From Actinocorallia sp039871655 (GTDB taxonomy: Bacteria > Actinomycetota > Actinomycetes > Streptosporangiales > Streptosporangiaceae), in NCBI RefSeq assembly GCF_039871655.1, contig NZ_JBDPLZ010000010.1:1-64000 (forward strand): 64,000 nt of DNA, read 5' to 3'. Under the pieces are notes generated by a model. That model was not told the DNA's origin, ran no database searches, and saw only the letters and a list, made by a program, of their open reading frames with translations. The translations under genes and the position numbers were made by a program. Below, piece by piece: positions 16,543 to 25,718 of the stretch. Each line of letters starts with the position of its first letter. Within the stretch, counting starts at the first letter, position 1.

Positions 16543-17442
16543 CGCCGCGACGACGGGAAGGGCGTCTTCCAGGTCGCGGCCCTGGAAGACGACGTAGCTG
16601 AAGCCGTAGCGGTCACGGCGTTCGATGAGCCGCTCGATGATCTGGCCGGTGTCGCCCACCAGCACGTTGGGCAGTTCGGCGACTGTGTCGGCGGGCAGGC
16701 CCAGGCGCCGGCCGAGCCCGTCCAGGACGTTGGCGGGACGAGCCGTGACCCAGAGGATCCCCACACCGACCTGCAGCTCCAGGTCGGCGAAGCGGTCACC
16801 CGCACCCTGGCGGACCCATTGGAGCTTCCTGGCCGTCATGTCCGGCGTGGTGTCGAGCGCCCCGGCGGCACCGCTTCGCAGGTCGTGGTGGACGCCGACG
16901 ATGTCGGCGTGTCGTCCCGCCGTCCGCAGGATTCGCGGGGAGCCGCCGCCGACCAGGAGAGGGAGCCTGGACTGGACCGGAGAGGGCAGGCCGACATGGC
17001 CCTCGGTTCGGTAGTGCCGTCCCTCGAACGAGACGGGCCCGCCCTCCCAGAGCAGACGCAGCAGCTCGAGGGACTCCCCGAGCCGTTCGACCCTGGTTCC
17101 GGAGGAATCGAACGGCAGTCCGGCGGACTCGTATTCCGAACGCATCCATCCCGCGCCCAGCCCGAGTTCCAGACGCCCTCCGCTGAGCAGGTCCAGCGTC
17201 GCCGCCTCTTGGGCGAGGAGGACCGGGTGGCGGAAGTCGTTGGCCAGCACCAGCGTCCCCAGACGCAGCGTGCTGGTGACTCCCGCGGCGGCCGTGAGAG
17301 CGGGGAACGGCGCGAACTGGTCCCCGAGGTGGTCGGGGACCAGAAGCGTCGAGAAGCCGGAGTCCTCCGCTTTCCTGGCGGTGTCCAGCCAGTCGGCGAG
17401 CGAACCCGTACGGGTGAACTGGATCCCGAATCTGAACTTCAT
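16528..17442 (-). CDS. LLM-family (F420- or flavin-dependent) oxidoreductase
   Basis: The ATG at 17442 overlaps the preceding amidohydrolase stop (ATGA); the product has 304 residues with a luciferase-like TIM-barrel pattern (FGIQFTRTGS at the N-terminus, LGLGAGWM near 112, LLVGGGSPRIL near 185). The sequence resembles the F420-dependent branch of this family. It may reduce or oxidise an intermediate, or supply a redox step to the pathway. As last gene of the leftward operon it is co-transcribed with the halogenase and A-PCP genes. The exact cofactor is a guess from resemblance. Confidence 0.83.
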   Translation of the reverse strand: MKFRFGIQFTRTGSLADWLDTARKAEDSGFSTLLVPDHLGDQFAPFPALTAAAGVTSTLRLGTLVLANDFRHPVLLAQEAATLDLLSGGRLELGLGAGWMRSEYESAGLPFDSSGTRVERLGESLELLRLLWEGGPVSFEGRHYRTEGHVGLPSPVQSRLPLLVGGGSPRILRTAGRHADIVGVHHDLRSGAAGALDTTPDMTARKLQWVRQGAGDRFADLELQVGVGILWVTARPANVLDGLGRRLGLPADTVAELPNVLVGDTGQIIERLIERRDRYGFSYVVFQGRDLEDALPVVAALAGC

Positions 17443-18647
17443 GCCGGGACCGACAGCACGCGCCTCATCGTGCCCCCGAAGAAGGCGTCGCTGTGCTCTC
17501 GGGGGAGGGGCTCGCGGTCGATGAGGGTCCGGAAGTCGGCCGTCGGGGTGGAGGAGCCCTCGGGGTGGGGGAAGTCGGAGGAGAACACCACGCATTCCCC
17601 ATCGAGAGCGGCGAGCGCGTCCCGGATCCTGTCGCCCGGCTGAGCGACGACCAGGACCTGGCGGCGGAAGTATTCGCTGGGTTTCAGCGGCAGCTTCCAC
17701 CGGCCGGTGATGTTGCGCAGGATCGGGAGCGTCAACAGGTAGTCGAGCTGGCGCACCCAGGCGGGCACCCAGCCCGTGGCCTGATACTCCTGCAGCATCA
17801 GGGTGAAACCCGGGTTCCGCTCGAACACGCCGGAGGCGATCAGCGAGGCGGTGAGCAGCTGCGGGTTGGTCGCGGCCACGCTGGCCAGCGCGTAACCGAC
17901 GTCGCCGAGCTCCTGCCGGCCGGTCCGGTACCAGCCGGACGCGACCTCGGGACCGCCCAGGAATCCGAAGTGCAGGACCCCGGACATGCCGAGCTCGCTC
18001 GCGGCCCGCCAGATCGGCTCGAAGTCGCTGTGCGCGTGCGACTTGCCTGCGGGCGGCCGTCCCGGCAGAAGGAAGGCCCGGCTGCCGAGCTCGCGCGTCC
18101 GGTGGAGCTCCCGGACGCACCAGTCGACGTCCTCCCACCACAACAACGCGGTCGTCATCAGCCGGTCGGTGTGCCCGGCCACGACCGAGGCAGCCCAGTC
18201 GTTGTAGGCCCGGATGGCCCTGGGGACGTCCTGCGGCTCCAGGTAGGTCGCGATCCGGTCGACGGTGACCAGGGCGGAGGCCGGGTTGATGAGCTGGAGG
18301 TCGATCTCGTTCTTGTCCATCCATTCCAGGCGCTCCTCCGGCAGGTAACCGCCCCAGGGATAGGCCATGCCGCGGAACCGGCTGTTCCGCGCGGCCTCGG
18401 CCGCCTCCTTCAGGGTGGTGAAGCCGGCGAAGAACTCCTGGGAGGCCCTGATGGAGGCGGTCAGCCGTTCGGCGTCGGCCTCGAGGCGGTCCTCGGGCGC
18501 CTTGTCACTGAAGAACGAGAACAGGTCGCGCGTCGTGGTTCGGAAGTACCATCCCGGATCCACCCGGGAGGCCAGTGTCCCGTCGACGGTCACGAGCCAG
18601 TCCGGCGGTTCTTGGAAATGGCTGTCGACGTCGATGATGAGGCCCAT
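17439..18647 (-). CDS. Amidohydrolase-2 family metal-dependent hydrolase/decarboxylase
   Basis: The 402-residue protein starts after AGGAGG. The N-terminal DVDSH gives the usual first metal-binding motif, HFGFLG supplies a further candidate histidine, and SSDFPHPEG near the C-terminus gives the catalytic aspartate. This family (PF04909) includes ACMSD, a decarboxylase of the kynurenine pathway, and other decarboxylases acting on aromatic or enol acids. Because tryptophan-to-kynurenine genes lie in the same cluster, processing of a kynurenine-derived intermediate is conceivable, but resemblance to ACMSD is only at family level. Confidence 0.82.
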   Translation of the reverse strand: MGLIIDVDSHFQEPPDWLVTVDGTLASRVDPGWYFRTTTRDLFSFFSDKAPEDRLEADAERLTASIRASQEFFAGFTTLKEAAEAARNSRFRGMAYPWGGYLPEERLEWMDKNEIDLQLINPASALVTVDRIATYLEPQDVPRAIRAYNDWAASVVAGHTDRLMTTALLWWEDVDWCVRELHRTRELGSRAFLLPGRPPAGKSHAHSDFEPIWRAASELGMSGVLHFGFLGGPEVASGWYRTGRQELGDVGYALASVAATNPQLLTASLIASGVFERNPGFTLMLQEYQATGWVPAWVRQLDYLLTLPILRNITGRWKLPLKPSEYFRRQVLVVAQPGDRIRDALAALDGECVVFSSDFPHPEGSSTPTADFRTLIDREPLPREHSDAFFGGTMRRVLSVPA

Positions 18648-18669
18648 CGAATCCTCCTGTCAGGCGGGG

Positions 18670-20442
18670 TCAACTGATGCTCAGCGTCAGCTCTGCGATC
18701 GTCGGGTAGTCGAACACCACGCGTGCGTCGAGGCCGCTGACGCCGAGTTCCGTCTCGATGCGCTCGACGATCTCGGTGGCCAGCAGCGAGTGGCCGCCCA
18801 GTTCGAAGAAGTTGTCGTAGACCCCGATGGAGCCGATGTTGAGCACCTCCGACCAGATCCTCGCCATCGCCTCCTCCCCGGAGTTGCGCGGCGCCATGTA
18901 GGGAGCGCCGAGGTCGGGCCTCTCGGTGTGCGGTGCGGGCAGCGCACCGTGGTCGACCTTGCCGTTGGCGTTCTTGGGAAGCTCGTCCAGCTTCTGGTAG
19001 GTCGCGGGGATCATGTGGTCGGGCAGCGTCCGCTTGAGGAAGGAACGCAGATCGTTCTCGGTGGGCTGAGCACCGGGGACGGGGACCAGGTAGGCGACCA
19101 GGCGCAGGGCTCCGTTGTCGTCGGGGACCGCGGTGACCGCCACCGCATCGAGGTCGGGGTGGGCCAGCAGGGCGGTCTCTATCTCCCCGCACTCGATGCG
19201 GTAGCCGCGGATCTTGACCTGCCGGTCGGTCCGTCCCGCGAACTCGATGGCGCCGTCGGGACGGCGGCGCCCCTGGTCGCCGGTGTCGTACATCCGGGTG
19301 CCCGGCACCCCCGAGAACGGGTCGGGGACGAAGCGCTCCGCGGTCAGCGCCGGACGGCCCAGATAGCCGCGTCCCAGCCCGTTGCCGGCCAGGTGGATCC
19401 GCCCGGTGACTCCGTCGGGAACGGGATCGCCTTGCTCGTCCAGGATGTACACCCGGGTGTTGGAGATAGGCGTACCGATCGTGGGTGAGCCCTCCAGCCC
19501 CGGCGGAATCGTCCCGGCCGTGCCGATGACGCTGTACTCGGTCGGTCCATAGTGGTTGACGACCTTCGCCGCGAGAGTGACCGGGGGATGCTGGGCGACC
19601 CGGTCGGAACCCGTGAGCAGCACCCTGAGGGCGGAGCGGGTGGCGATCGGGCTGTTGTAGAAGCGCTCGGCCAGCAGCGGCGGCAGGAACGCCACGGTGA
19701 TCCGCTCCTCGGCCAACCAGTCCAGGACGACGTCGCCGCCCGTGGAGCCGACCCGCTCGGGCGCGGCCACCAGGGTCGCGCCCGCCGCGAGCGTGGTCCA
19801 CGTCTCCCAGCAGGAGGCGTCGAACGCGACCCGCGCCAGCAGCGCGCACCGGTCCTGAGGAGTGATCTCATGGGTCTCGACGTGCCAGGACACCAGGTTC
19901 GCGATCCCGCGGTGCGGGATCACCACTCCCTTGGGCGCGCCGGTGCTGCCGGAGGTGTAGATGACATACGCGGCGTTGTCGGGCCCCGGCCGCGGCAGCG
20001 CGGGTCCGTCGAGGACGGCTTCCTGCGGGCGGGGCGTGAGCGTGCTCAGCCCGGACGCCGCCTCCCACGGTTCCGGATCGTCCGTCACGACGATCCGGGC
20101 CCCGGAGTCAGCGGCCATCGCGGACCTGCGCTCGGCGGGGTCGGCGGGATCCAACGGCAGGTAGGAGGCCCCGGCCTTGAGCACCGCGAGTTCCGTGACG
20201 ACCAGGTCCACGCTCCGCGGAAGGCAGACGGCGACGACCGACTCCAAGCCCACGCCGTGCTGGACGAGCACGCGGGCGACGAGCTCCGAACGCTCCTCCA
20301 AGGTGGTGTAGCTGATCCGTTCGTTCTCGTCCACGACCGCGGTGGCGTCGGGCCATCGCGCCGCGGCCCGGGCGACGATCTGGGGAAGGGACGTGTCGGA
20401 GGCCAGCAGGTCGCCGGTCTGCTCCGTCTCGGACAATGTCAT
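18670..20442 (-). CDS. Stand-alone adenylation-carrier didomain NRPS (A-PCP), Leu-like code
   Basis: The ATG at 20442 follows GGAAGGAG and overlaps the halogenase stop (ATGA), giving 590 residues. The adenylation domain (about 1-510) is intact, with YTSGSTGAPKGV, NHYGPTEYS, YDTGDQG, RQVKIRGYR and NANGKVDHG. The carrier domain (525-590) has LGGHS. The specificity code reads by eye D-A-W-F-L-G-H-V-I-K, very close to the classical leucine code D-A-W-F-L-G-N-V-V-K, so leucine or a close analogue is predicted. With no C domain, it must hand its residue to a C domain in trans. The decayed module at the end of the large NRPS, which resembles this protein, is the natural partner. Confidence 0.93.
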   Translation of the reverse strand: MTLSETEQTGDLLASDTSLPQIVARAAARWPDATAVVDENERISYTTLEERSELVARVLVQHGVGLESVVAVCLPRSVDLVVTELAVLKAGASYLPLDPADPAERRSAMAADSGARIVVTDDPEPWEAASGLSTLTPRPQEAVLDGPALPRPGPDNAAYVIYTSGSTGAPKGVVIPHRGIANLVSWHVETHEITPQDRCALLARVAFDASCWETWTTLAAGATLVAAPERVGSTGGDVVLDWLAEERITVAFLPPLLAERFYNSPIATRSALRVLLTGSDRVAQHPPVTLAAKVVNHYGPTEYSVIGTAGTIPPGLEGSPTIGTPISNTRVYILDEQGDPVPDGVTGRIHLAGNGLGRGYLGRPALTAERFVPDPFSGVPGTRMYDTGDQGRRRPDGAIEFAGRTDRQVKIRGYRIECGEIETALLAHPDLDAVAVTAVPDDNGALRLVAYLVPVPGAQPTENDLRSFLKRTLPDHMIPATYQKLDELPKNANGKVDHGALPAPHTERPDLGAPYMAPRNSGEEAMARIWSEVLNIGSIGVYDNFFELGGHSLLATEIVERIETELGVSGLDARVVFDYPTIAELTLSIS

Positions 20443-22055
20443 GATCGCTTGTCTCCTTCCAGAGGGGGGAACGGCACCGCCAGGTCGGTGTCCCGGGAGC
20501 GTCCGGTGTCCAGCGACTCCTCGCAGAGCTCCAGAACGGAGTTCATGAAGTTCGCCATCCAAGACGACTCGCTGTTCACCGGTTCGCGGAGTACTTGAGG
20601 GTTGGCCTCGAGGAAGCGCAACGCGTCCGGGTGGGGGAGGGCGTCCGCGGCGATCTCCTCATAGCCGCGAACCCTGCGCTCGTAGGCCTCCCGGCTCTCG
20701 CGCGCCCCGGTGACGCCGTGCGGGACCCGCTGGCCGAACAGGAGCACGTCGTGGCCGAACGCGCCGAAATTGATCGTGCCGCCCACGCTGAGATCTGCGG
20801 TCGAGTAGGACAGCGCGCCGTGGGTGGTGAACCGTTGGAGCGCGTGCTCGATGCCCGAGATGTCCACCTGATCGCGGCAAGCACGCCAGAACTCGCTGTC
20901 CGATCTGCCGTTGAATCGGTAGTGCAGCGACAGGAACCAGCGGATGAAGTCCCAGGTGTCGGCGATCGCGCCGTTCGCGGCGTCGATGAGCTTGTCCGGC
21001 AGCGCTGCTCCCCCGGTACGGCTGAGCGCCAGGGCCAGCAGGAGCGACTGGCGGCAGATGACGAACAGACCGGTGGATTCCAGCGGTTCGACGAAGCCGT
21101 AGGAATTGCCGATCGCGGCCACGTTCCCTTTGACGAACTCCCGGTGCCGACCGGATCGGAAGGTGACCTTCCGGAGGCTCTCCAGGCCCGGGTAGACGCG
21201 CCGGAACTCCGCTTCGGCCTCCTCGTCGGTGGTGAAGCGGGAGGAGAAGACGTAGCCGTGGTGGTCCTCGTCCCGTTGGGGGATCGTCCAGGCCCATCCG
21301 TTCTCCATGGTGCGGGCCGTCGTGTACGGCCGGACCCTGCCTCCGTGCGGTGCGTTGCCGAAGAACGCCGAGTCGGTGAAGAGGCTTGAGGCGTAGGAGA
21401 GGAAGGGGGAGCCGAGCGTCTTCTCCAGCAGCAGCGACCGGAAGCCGGTGCAGTCGACGAAGAAGTCGAAGCGGTGCGTCCGGCCATCGTCGGCCTTGAC
21501 GGCCTCGACCGTCCCGCCTGCCCCCGGGAGGACCTCCGCGACGGTGCAGTCGACATGGGTGATCCCGCGTGCCTGCGCGAGTTCTCGCAGGTAGGCCAGG
21601 ATTCGTTTGTTGTCGATGTGGTAGCCGTACGGATAGAGGGCGAGCAGGGAGAAGGGGTGCCCGGGAGCCGAGTGCACGACCGGCGTGAGGTCGCGGGACA
21701 TCAGGACGGACTCCAGGGTCGCTCTCCTGATGTGCCCGTCGTATTCCTGGGACTCTGCCACGGATCCGGTGTCGAACGGATAGTTGAAGTAGTAGTCGCC
21801 GGGTTCGCCCCATTCGAAGCGTATGCCGAGCTTCCAGGTCGGCTGGACCTTCCGGTAGAAATCTTCGATGTCAAGGTCGAGCACTCGGTAGAGGAAGGGC
21901 GGAAACTCCGATGTCGTCGCCTCGCCGACGCCGATCACAGGGATCTTGGTCGACTCGAGCAGGCTGATCTCGGCGTCCGGCAGGTATTTGCGCAAGGTCA
22001 GTGCCGCCAGATAGCCGGCGGTACCGCCTCCTATCACTCCGATGCGTCGGACCAT
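20439..22055 (-). CDS. FADH2-dependent halogenase, tryptophan-halogenase family
   Basis: From the ATG at 22055 the protein has 538 residues; a TTG at 22064, better spaced from AGGAGG, would add three. GGGTAGY (9-15) is the FAD-binding turn, WAWTIP (about residue 255) the WxWxIP halogenase signature, Lys75 (TWKLGIRF) the chloramine-forming lysine, and FVEPLESTG contains the catalytic glutamate. The family chlorinates or brominates tryptophan or other electron-rich rings and needs a separate flavin reductase, which I do not see in the window. With the TDO-like and formamidase-like genes, free tryptophan or a derived residue is the likely substrate. The start lies within a few bases of the upstream thioesterase stop. 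Confidence 0.93.
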   Translation of the reverse strand: MVRRIGVIGGGTAGYLAALTLRKYLPDAEISLLESTKIPVIGVGEATTSEFPPFLYRVLDLDIEDFYRKVQPTWKLGIRFEWGEPGDYYFNYPFDTGSVAESQEYDGHIRRATLESVLMSRDLTPVVHSAPGHPFSLLALYPYGYHIDNKRILAYLRELAQARGITHVDCTVAEVLPGAGGTVEAVKADDGRTHRFDFFVDCTGFRSLLLEKTLGSPFLSYASSLFTDSAFFGNAPHGGRVRPYTTARTMENGWAWTIPQRDEDHHGYVFSSRFTTDEEAEAEFRRVYPGLESLRKVTFRSGRHREFVKGNVAAIGNSYGFVEPLESTGLFVICRQSLLLALALSRTGGAALPDKLIDAANGAIADTWDFIRWFLSLHYRFNGRSDSEFWRACRDQVDISGIEHALQRFTTHGALSYSTADLSVGGTINFGAFGHDVLLFGQRVPHGVTGARESREAYERRVRGYEEIAADALPHPDALRFLEANPQVLREPVNSESSWMANFMNSVLELCEESLDTGRSRDTDLAVPFPPLEGDKRS

Positions 22056-22056
22056 C

Positions 22057-22824
22057 TCATGCAAAGCGCTCGACCTCCTGAGGGCTGGTACGGCTGCTGC
22101 TGGACAGGGCGGTACGGACCGTCTCGAATATCCGTCCGCCATGGTCGAAGAGAGAGAAGTGACCGCCGGGGAGCAGGGAGAGCGAGTGGCCCGCGTCGGT
22201 GTGGTCCCCCCATTGCTCGAGTGCCTCGGGTGCGACGAAGGTGTCCGTGCTCCCGCCGAAGACGTGGATGGGCCAAGGGAACCGGGGCTCCGGGGTGAAG
22301 CGGTAGTCGCTGACGACCTCGAGGTCGGCGCGGAAGACCGGGAGGAAGTCGCGAACGAGGTCCTTCCGGGAAGTCCCCTGAGGGAAGTACTGCAGGCTGT
22401 CGAGGAATCCCAGGAGCGCCTGGTCGGGGAGTTCGTGCAGCGGTTGGGGGGAGAGGGTGTGCGGCGGGGGGAACGCCGACACCAGCAGGCAGACGGGCGG
22501 GGGCCCGCCGTTCAGCCGCTGCCGCCGAGCCACTTCGTAGGCGGTGAGCGCTCCGATGCTGTGCCCGAGAAGGACGTACGGCAGCCGGGTGAGCCCGGCT
22601 ATGGCCTCCTCGATCCCGTCCAGCAGCGTCGGCATCTGCCGGAGGCAGGGTTCCGTCTTGCGGTTCTCCCGGCCGGGCGGCTGCACCGCGACGACATTCA
22701 GATCTTCGGGGAGGGCGGTCCACTTGCGGTACGCGCTCGCCCCGCCGCCCGCGTGCGGGAGGCAGATGAGAGTCGGCAGGTCCGGTCGGGCCGGGCTGAT
22801 CTGCATGATCCAGCTGTCACCCAT
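22057..22824 (-). CDS. Type II thioesterase (first)
   Basis: The ATG at 22824, six bases after AGGAG, gives 255 residues with the alpha/beta-hydrolase motifs LPHAGGGASAY and GHSIG (Ser89), a distal aspartate in GSTDTF and a histidine in GGHFSL. Such enzymes clear misprimed carriers in NRPS lines. Its start overlaps the MMPL stop by 8 bases, and its stop lies beside the halogenase start, so it is in the leftward operon. It could also be the in-trans releasing enzyme, since the NRPS has no TE domain. Confidence 0.92.
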   Translation of the reverse strand: MGDSWIMQISPARPDLPTLICLPHAGGGASAYRKWTALPEDLNVVAVQPPGRENRKTEPCLRQMPTLLDGIEEAIAGLTRLPYVLLGHSIGALTAYEVARRQRLNGGPPPVCLLVSAFPPPHTLSPQPLHELPDQALLGFLDSLQYFPQGTSRKDLVRDFLPVFRADLEVVSDYRFTPEPRFPWPIHVFGGSTDTFVAPEALEQWGDHTDAGHSLSLLPGGHFSLFDHGGRIFETVRTALSSSSRTSPQEVERFA

Positions 22825-24757
22825 GGGCATCTCCTGGAGTAATGCGTGAGACCAGTGAGGGGAACACGAGGAAGGCCGCGAGGAGCACACCGGCCGCCAC
22901 GACGATTCCGACTTGAACGGACGAGACGAGCGGTAGCACGCAGATCGCCGCGAAAGCTGCCGCGAGCGATGCTCCCGCCGCGCGCAGCACACGATCGGGT
23001 ACTCCGCTCGACGACGAGATGACGAAGAGGAGCAGGAACACGACGAGATACACGGACGAGTGCAGCGGCAGGGAGTGGGGTTCGCCTTCGAAGCCGAAGA
23101 CCGGTCCGAAGAGAGCCCTTCCCGCCCCGAGGGCCGCGGCGCAGGTCAGAAGCACGATGAACGTCAGTGCCGCCGCCGAGGTCATCCGCCGTGACACCAT
23201 CAAGAACACCAGGGCCACGGCGATGAGCATCAGCGGGAGGACGATGCGCTGGTCGCGCCGCGCGCCGGCATAGGTGTCGGCCGCCACCGCATCGGTTCCT
23301 CCGACGAGGGGGTTGGAACCGCGTACGTCCTCCAACCGGTCGCGTAGTCGTTGGACGACGTCCATCGCCTCCCTACCGCCGGGAGCGGCCTGGGACGTCG
23401 CGGAGATGAGCGTTCGCCCGCCGGCCGATGTGACGACCGCGGCCTCGGCGATGCCGCGTGTACCGCGGACCGCCGACAGGACGGAATCGGTGTGCGCGGC
23501 GTCGCAGAGGACGGTCACGGGTGCCGTGACCCCGGCGGGGAAGGGGCCGGTCAGCAGGGTTTGGCCGGTCGCGGCTTCAGGGGTGTCGACGAACACGTCG
23601 GACGACTCCAGCCCGGGCCGACCCGCCAGAAGCCCGGCGGACAGGATGACGAGCAGGAGGAGCACGGCCACGGAGACCTTCGGCGAGCGCCGCCCGGTGC
23701 GGGCCGTGGGCTTCTTCGGTCCTCCCGGCCTGGGGATGAACGGGAAGTACGGCCAGCGCCCGCACAGGACGAGGGCGACGGGGAGCAGAGTCGACGCGGT
23801 CGCCGTCGCGCACACGACCGCCACCGCGCAGATCGGTCCGAGGCCCCGGCTCTCCCCCAGAGAGGCTGCGAGCAGGGTGAACATGACCGCTGCGGTCATG
23901 CCGCCCGCCTTGAGGATCACGGGCCCGGACTTGCGGAGCGCGGCGACCATCGCCTCGCCGCGGTCCGCATGCCGGCCGAGCTCCTCCCGAAACGCGGAGA
24001 CGAGGATCAGCGCGAACACGGTGTGGACGCCCAGGCACAGAAGGGTCAGCAGGCCCTGGCTCAGATCGGTGAGCATCGCGACGCCCGACTCGCCCAGGAC
24101 GTACACGGCGGCCTCTGCCAGGACCATTCCCATCCCGCCGGTGGCGAGCACGATGGCCCAGAGGAACGGGCTGCGGAACACCACGACGAGGACGACGAGC
24201 AGCAGCAGCGACACCGCGAGCAGGGGAACCGCGGGCACCCGGTGCCGGAAGTCGGCCAGCGTCGTGGTGTGCGCGGCCGGTCCGGTCACGGCGATTCGCA
24301 GACCCTTCTCGCCGTCCCCCACTAGGCGCTCGACCCTCCTCACCGTTCGGGCGACCTCCGCGATCTGCTCGAACGACAGCTCCGGAGAAGGCACGGCGAT
24401 GGGCAGCGTCACCATGGCGGCCGTGCCGTCGGGGGAGACCACGGGAGCCGAGGGGCTCCCCGCACGGGGGGCTTCGCGTGCCAGGCGGGTCCGGTCGGAT
24501 TCGATCATCACCAGGTCCTGGGACGTCAGTGGCCCCGTCCGCCGGTAGGCGACGACGGCGGGAAGCGTTCGCCTTCCGGACAAGGACGCCTGCGAGTTCT
24601 CGGCGCGCACCGACTGGGCCGACTCCGGAAGATTGGCCAGTGGGTCGTTCTCCTGAACTGTGGAGATCTTGCTGCCGAGGGGGCCTGTGATAATGACCGC
24701 CAATATCCAGCCGAGCAGCACGAGCCACTTTGAGCGGCTTGCCGGGAATTTATGCAA
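22817..24757 (-). CDS. MMPL/RND-family membrane transporter
   Basis: The protein has two repeats of a transmembrane bundle with an N-terminal single helix (WLVLLGWILAVII) followed by an extracytoplasmic domain, the MMPL layout. I favour the TTG at 24757, preceded by AGGGGAT (646 residues). An ATG at 24880 keeps the same frame but would run through the hairpin at 24850-24875. MMPL proteins in actinomycetes move lipids and lipopeptides across the membrane, so export of the acylated product is likely. The stop overlaps the thioesterase start. Confidence 0.85.
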   Translation of the reverse strand: MHKFPASRSKWLVLLGWILAVIITGPLGSKISTVQENDPLANLPESAQSVRAENSQASLSGRRTLPAVVAYRRTGPLTSQDLVMIESDRTRLAREAPRAGSPSAPVVSPDGTAAMVTLPIAVPSPELSFEQIAEVARTVRRVERLVGDGEKGLRIAVTGPAAHTTTLADFRHRVPAVPLLAVSLLLLVVLVVVFRSPFLWAIVLATGGMGMVLAEAAVYVLGESGVAMLTDLSQGLLTLLCLGVHTVFALILVSAFREELGRHADRGEAMVAALRKSGPVILKAGGMTAAVMFTLLAASLGESRGLGPICAVAVVCATATASTLLPVALVLCGRWPYFPFIPRPGGPKKPTARTGRRSPKVSVAVLLLLVILSAGLLAGRPGLESSDVFVDTPEAATGQTLLTGPFPAGVTAPVTVLCDAAHTDSVLSAVRGTRGIAEAAVVTSAGGRTLISATSQAAPGGREAMDVVQRLRDRLEDVRGSNPLVGGTDAVAADTYAGARRDQRIVLPLMLIAVALVFLMVSRRMTSAAALTFIVLLTCAAALGAGRALFGPVFGFEGEPHSLPLHSSVYLVVFLLLFVISSSSGVPDRVLRAAGASLAAAFAAICVLPLVSSVQVGIVVAAGVLLAAFLVFPSLVSRITPGDAHG

Positions 24758-24849
24758 CAGATCCCCTAGAGGCGTGTTTCGCTGAGGTCGTGGTGGCAGA
24801 GACGATAACCACGGCCTGTTCGGCTCTTCAAGGGAATGGCGGGCGGCAG

Positions 24850-24875
24850 CGGGTGTCCCGTTGACGGGACACCCG
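24850..24875 (-). terminator. 11-bp hairpin between thioesterase 2 and MMPL gene
   Basis: CGGGTGTCCCG (24850-24860) and CGGGACACCCG (24865-24875) pair perfectly with a TTGA loop. It sits 4 bases past the stop of the upstream leftward thioesterase and before the favoured MMPL start. No U-run follows on the leftward strand, so it may act as a partial terminator, an attenuator or a 3'-end stabiliser inside the operon. Confidence 0.65.
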
Positions 24876-24879
24876 ATCA

Positions 24880-25632
24880 TTAGTCGGAAAAGGAGGGCGG
24901 CGCCACGACGGCCTCGATGACCTGCGCCGCATGCTCGTAGAGGTAGAAATGGTCGCCGGGCAACATCGTCAGCGAAAAAGAGCCCGCGGCGGCGTATCTG
25001 CGCCACTCGGCGAGGTCGCTCTCGCCGGCGAACGGGTCGTCCAGGCCGCCGAAGGCCCGGAGCGGGCAGGGAAGCGGGTCCTCCTCGCGCGACCGGTAGC
25101 CGGCCGCGAGTCTGAAATCGGCTTTGAGCACCGGAAGGAACATCTCCAAGAATCCCCGCTGGGTCGAGAGTTTGCCGGGCAGGTACTCACGTTCCTGCAG
25201 GAAGGCGAGGATCTCGTCGTCGGTGCGCTTGTGGAGGTCGGGAAGCGGCAGGTGGGGCGCGGGAAAGCCGGACACCCCCACGGCCGTGGGGCCCGGCTCG
25301 CCCAGCGCCCGCAGCCGCCGTGCGCACTCCAAGGCGGACAACGACCCCACACTGTGCCCGAGAAAGGCGAAGTCACGCCCCTCGGCCTGGTTCCTGAACG
25401 CGGTGAGAATCGGGTCGACCAGTGAATGGAGATCGGTTACCAAAGGCTCCGCCCTGCGCGTCTCCCGGCCGGGCAGCTGTACGACGAACAGCTCGACCCG
25501 GGAGACCGCGGCGCCGCGCCAACGCTGGTAGGCCGAGGCTCCGCTTCCGGCGTGCGGAAAGACGATGAGAACCGGCTTATCGGGACGTTTAGGGCCGATC
25601 CGTGACAGCCAGGCCGCGGAACTGTTGTCCAT
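24880..25632 (-). CDS. Type II thioesterase (second)
   Basis: This 250-residue alpha/beta hydrolase shows FPHAGSGASAY, GHSVG (Ser94), an aspartate in GGLDDPF and a histidine in GDHFYLY. It is a separate type II thioesterase, clearly different from the one at 22057. Two such genes suggest two carrier systems to proof-read, or one editing and one releasing enzyme. It is first in the leftward operon and diverges from the gene at 25719 across 86 bases that must hold both promoters. Confidence 0.92.
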   Translation of the reverse strand: MDNSSAAWLSRIGPKRPDKPVLIVFPHAGSGASAYQRWRGAAVSRVELFVVQLPGRETRRAEPLVTDLHSLVDPILTAFRNQAEGRDFAFLGHSVGSLSALECARRLRALGEPGPTAVGVSGFPAPHLPLPDLHKRTDDEILAFLQEREYLPGKLSTQRGFLEMFLPVLKADFRLAAGYRSREEDPLPCPLRAFGGLDDPFAGESDLAEWRRYAAAGSFSLTMLPGDHFYLYEHAAQVIEAVVAPPSFSD

Positions 25633-25718
25633 GTCATGACTCCGCTTCCGAACGGCTTCCGTCTCCGAAAGCCTTGATCACGCCGTTGTCATTGAGCGAA
25701 GCGTGATATTTTCTCCGC

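Noticed and set aside
20443..20562. A 40-codon N-terminal extension of the stand-alone A-PCP protein.
   Set aside because: It overlaps the halogenase gene in another frame. The ATG at 20442 has a good ribosome site and a 4-base overlap with the halogenase stop.
22825..22992. A 56-codon N-terminal extension of the first thioesterase.
   Set aside because: It lies within the MMPL gene, is arginine/serine-rich shadow sequence, and the ATG at 22824 has AGGAG six bases upstream.
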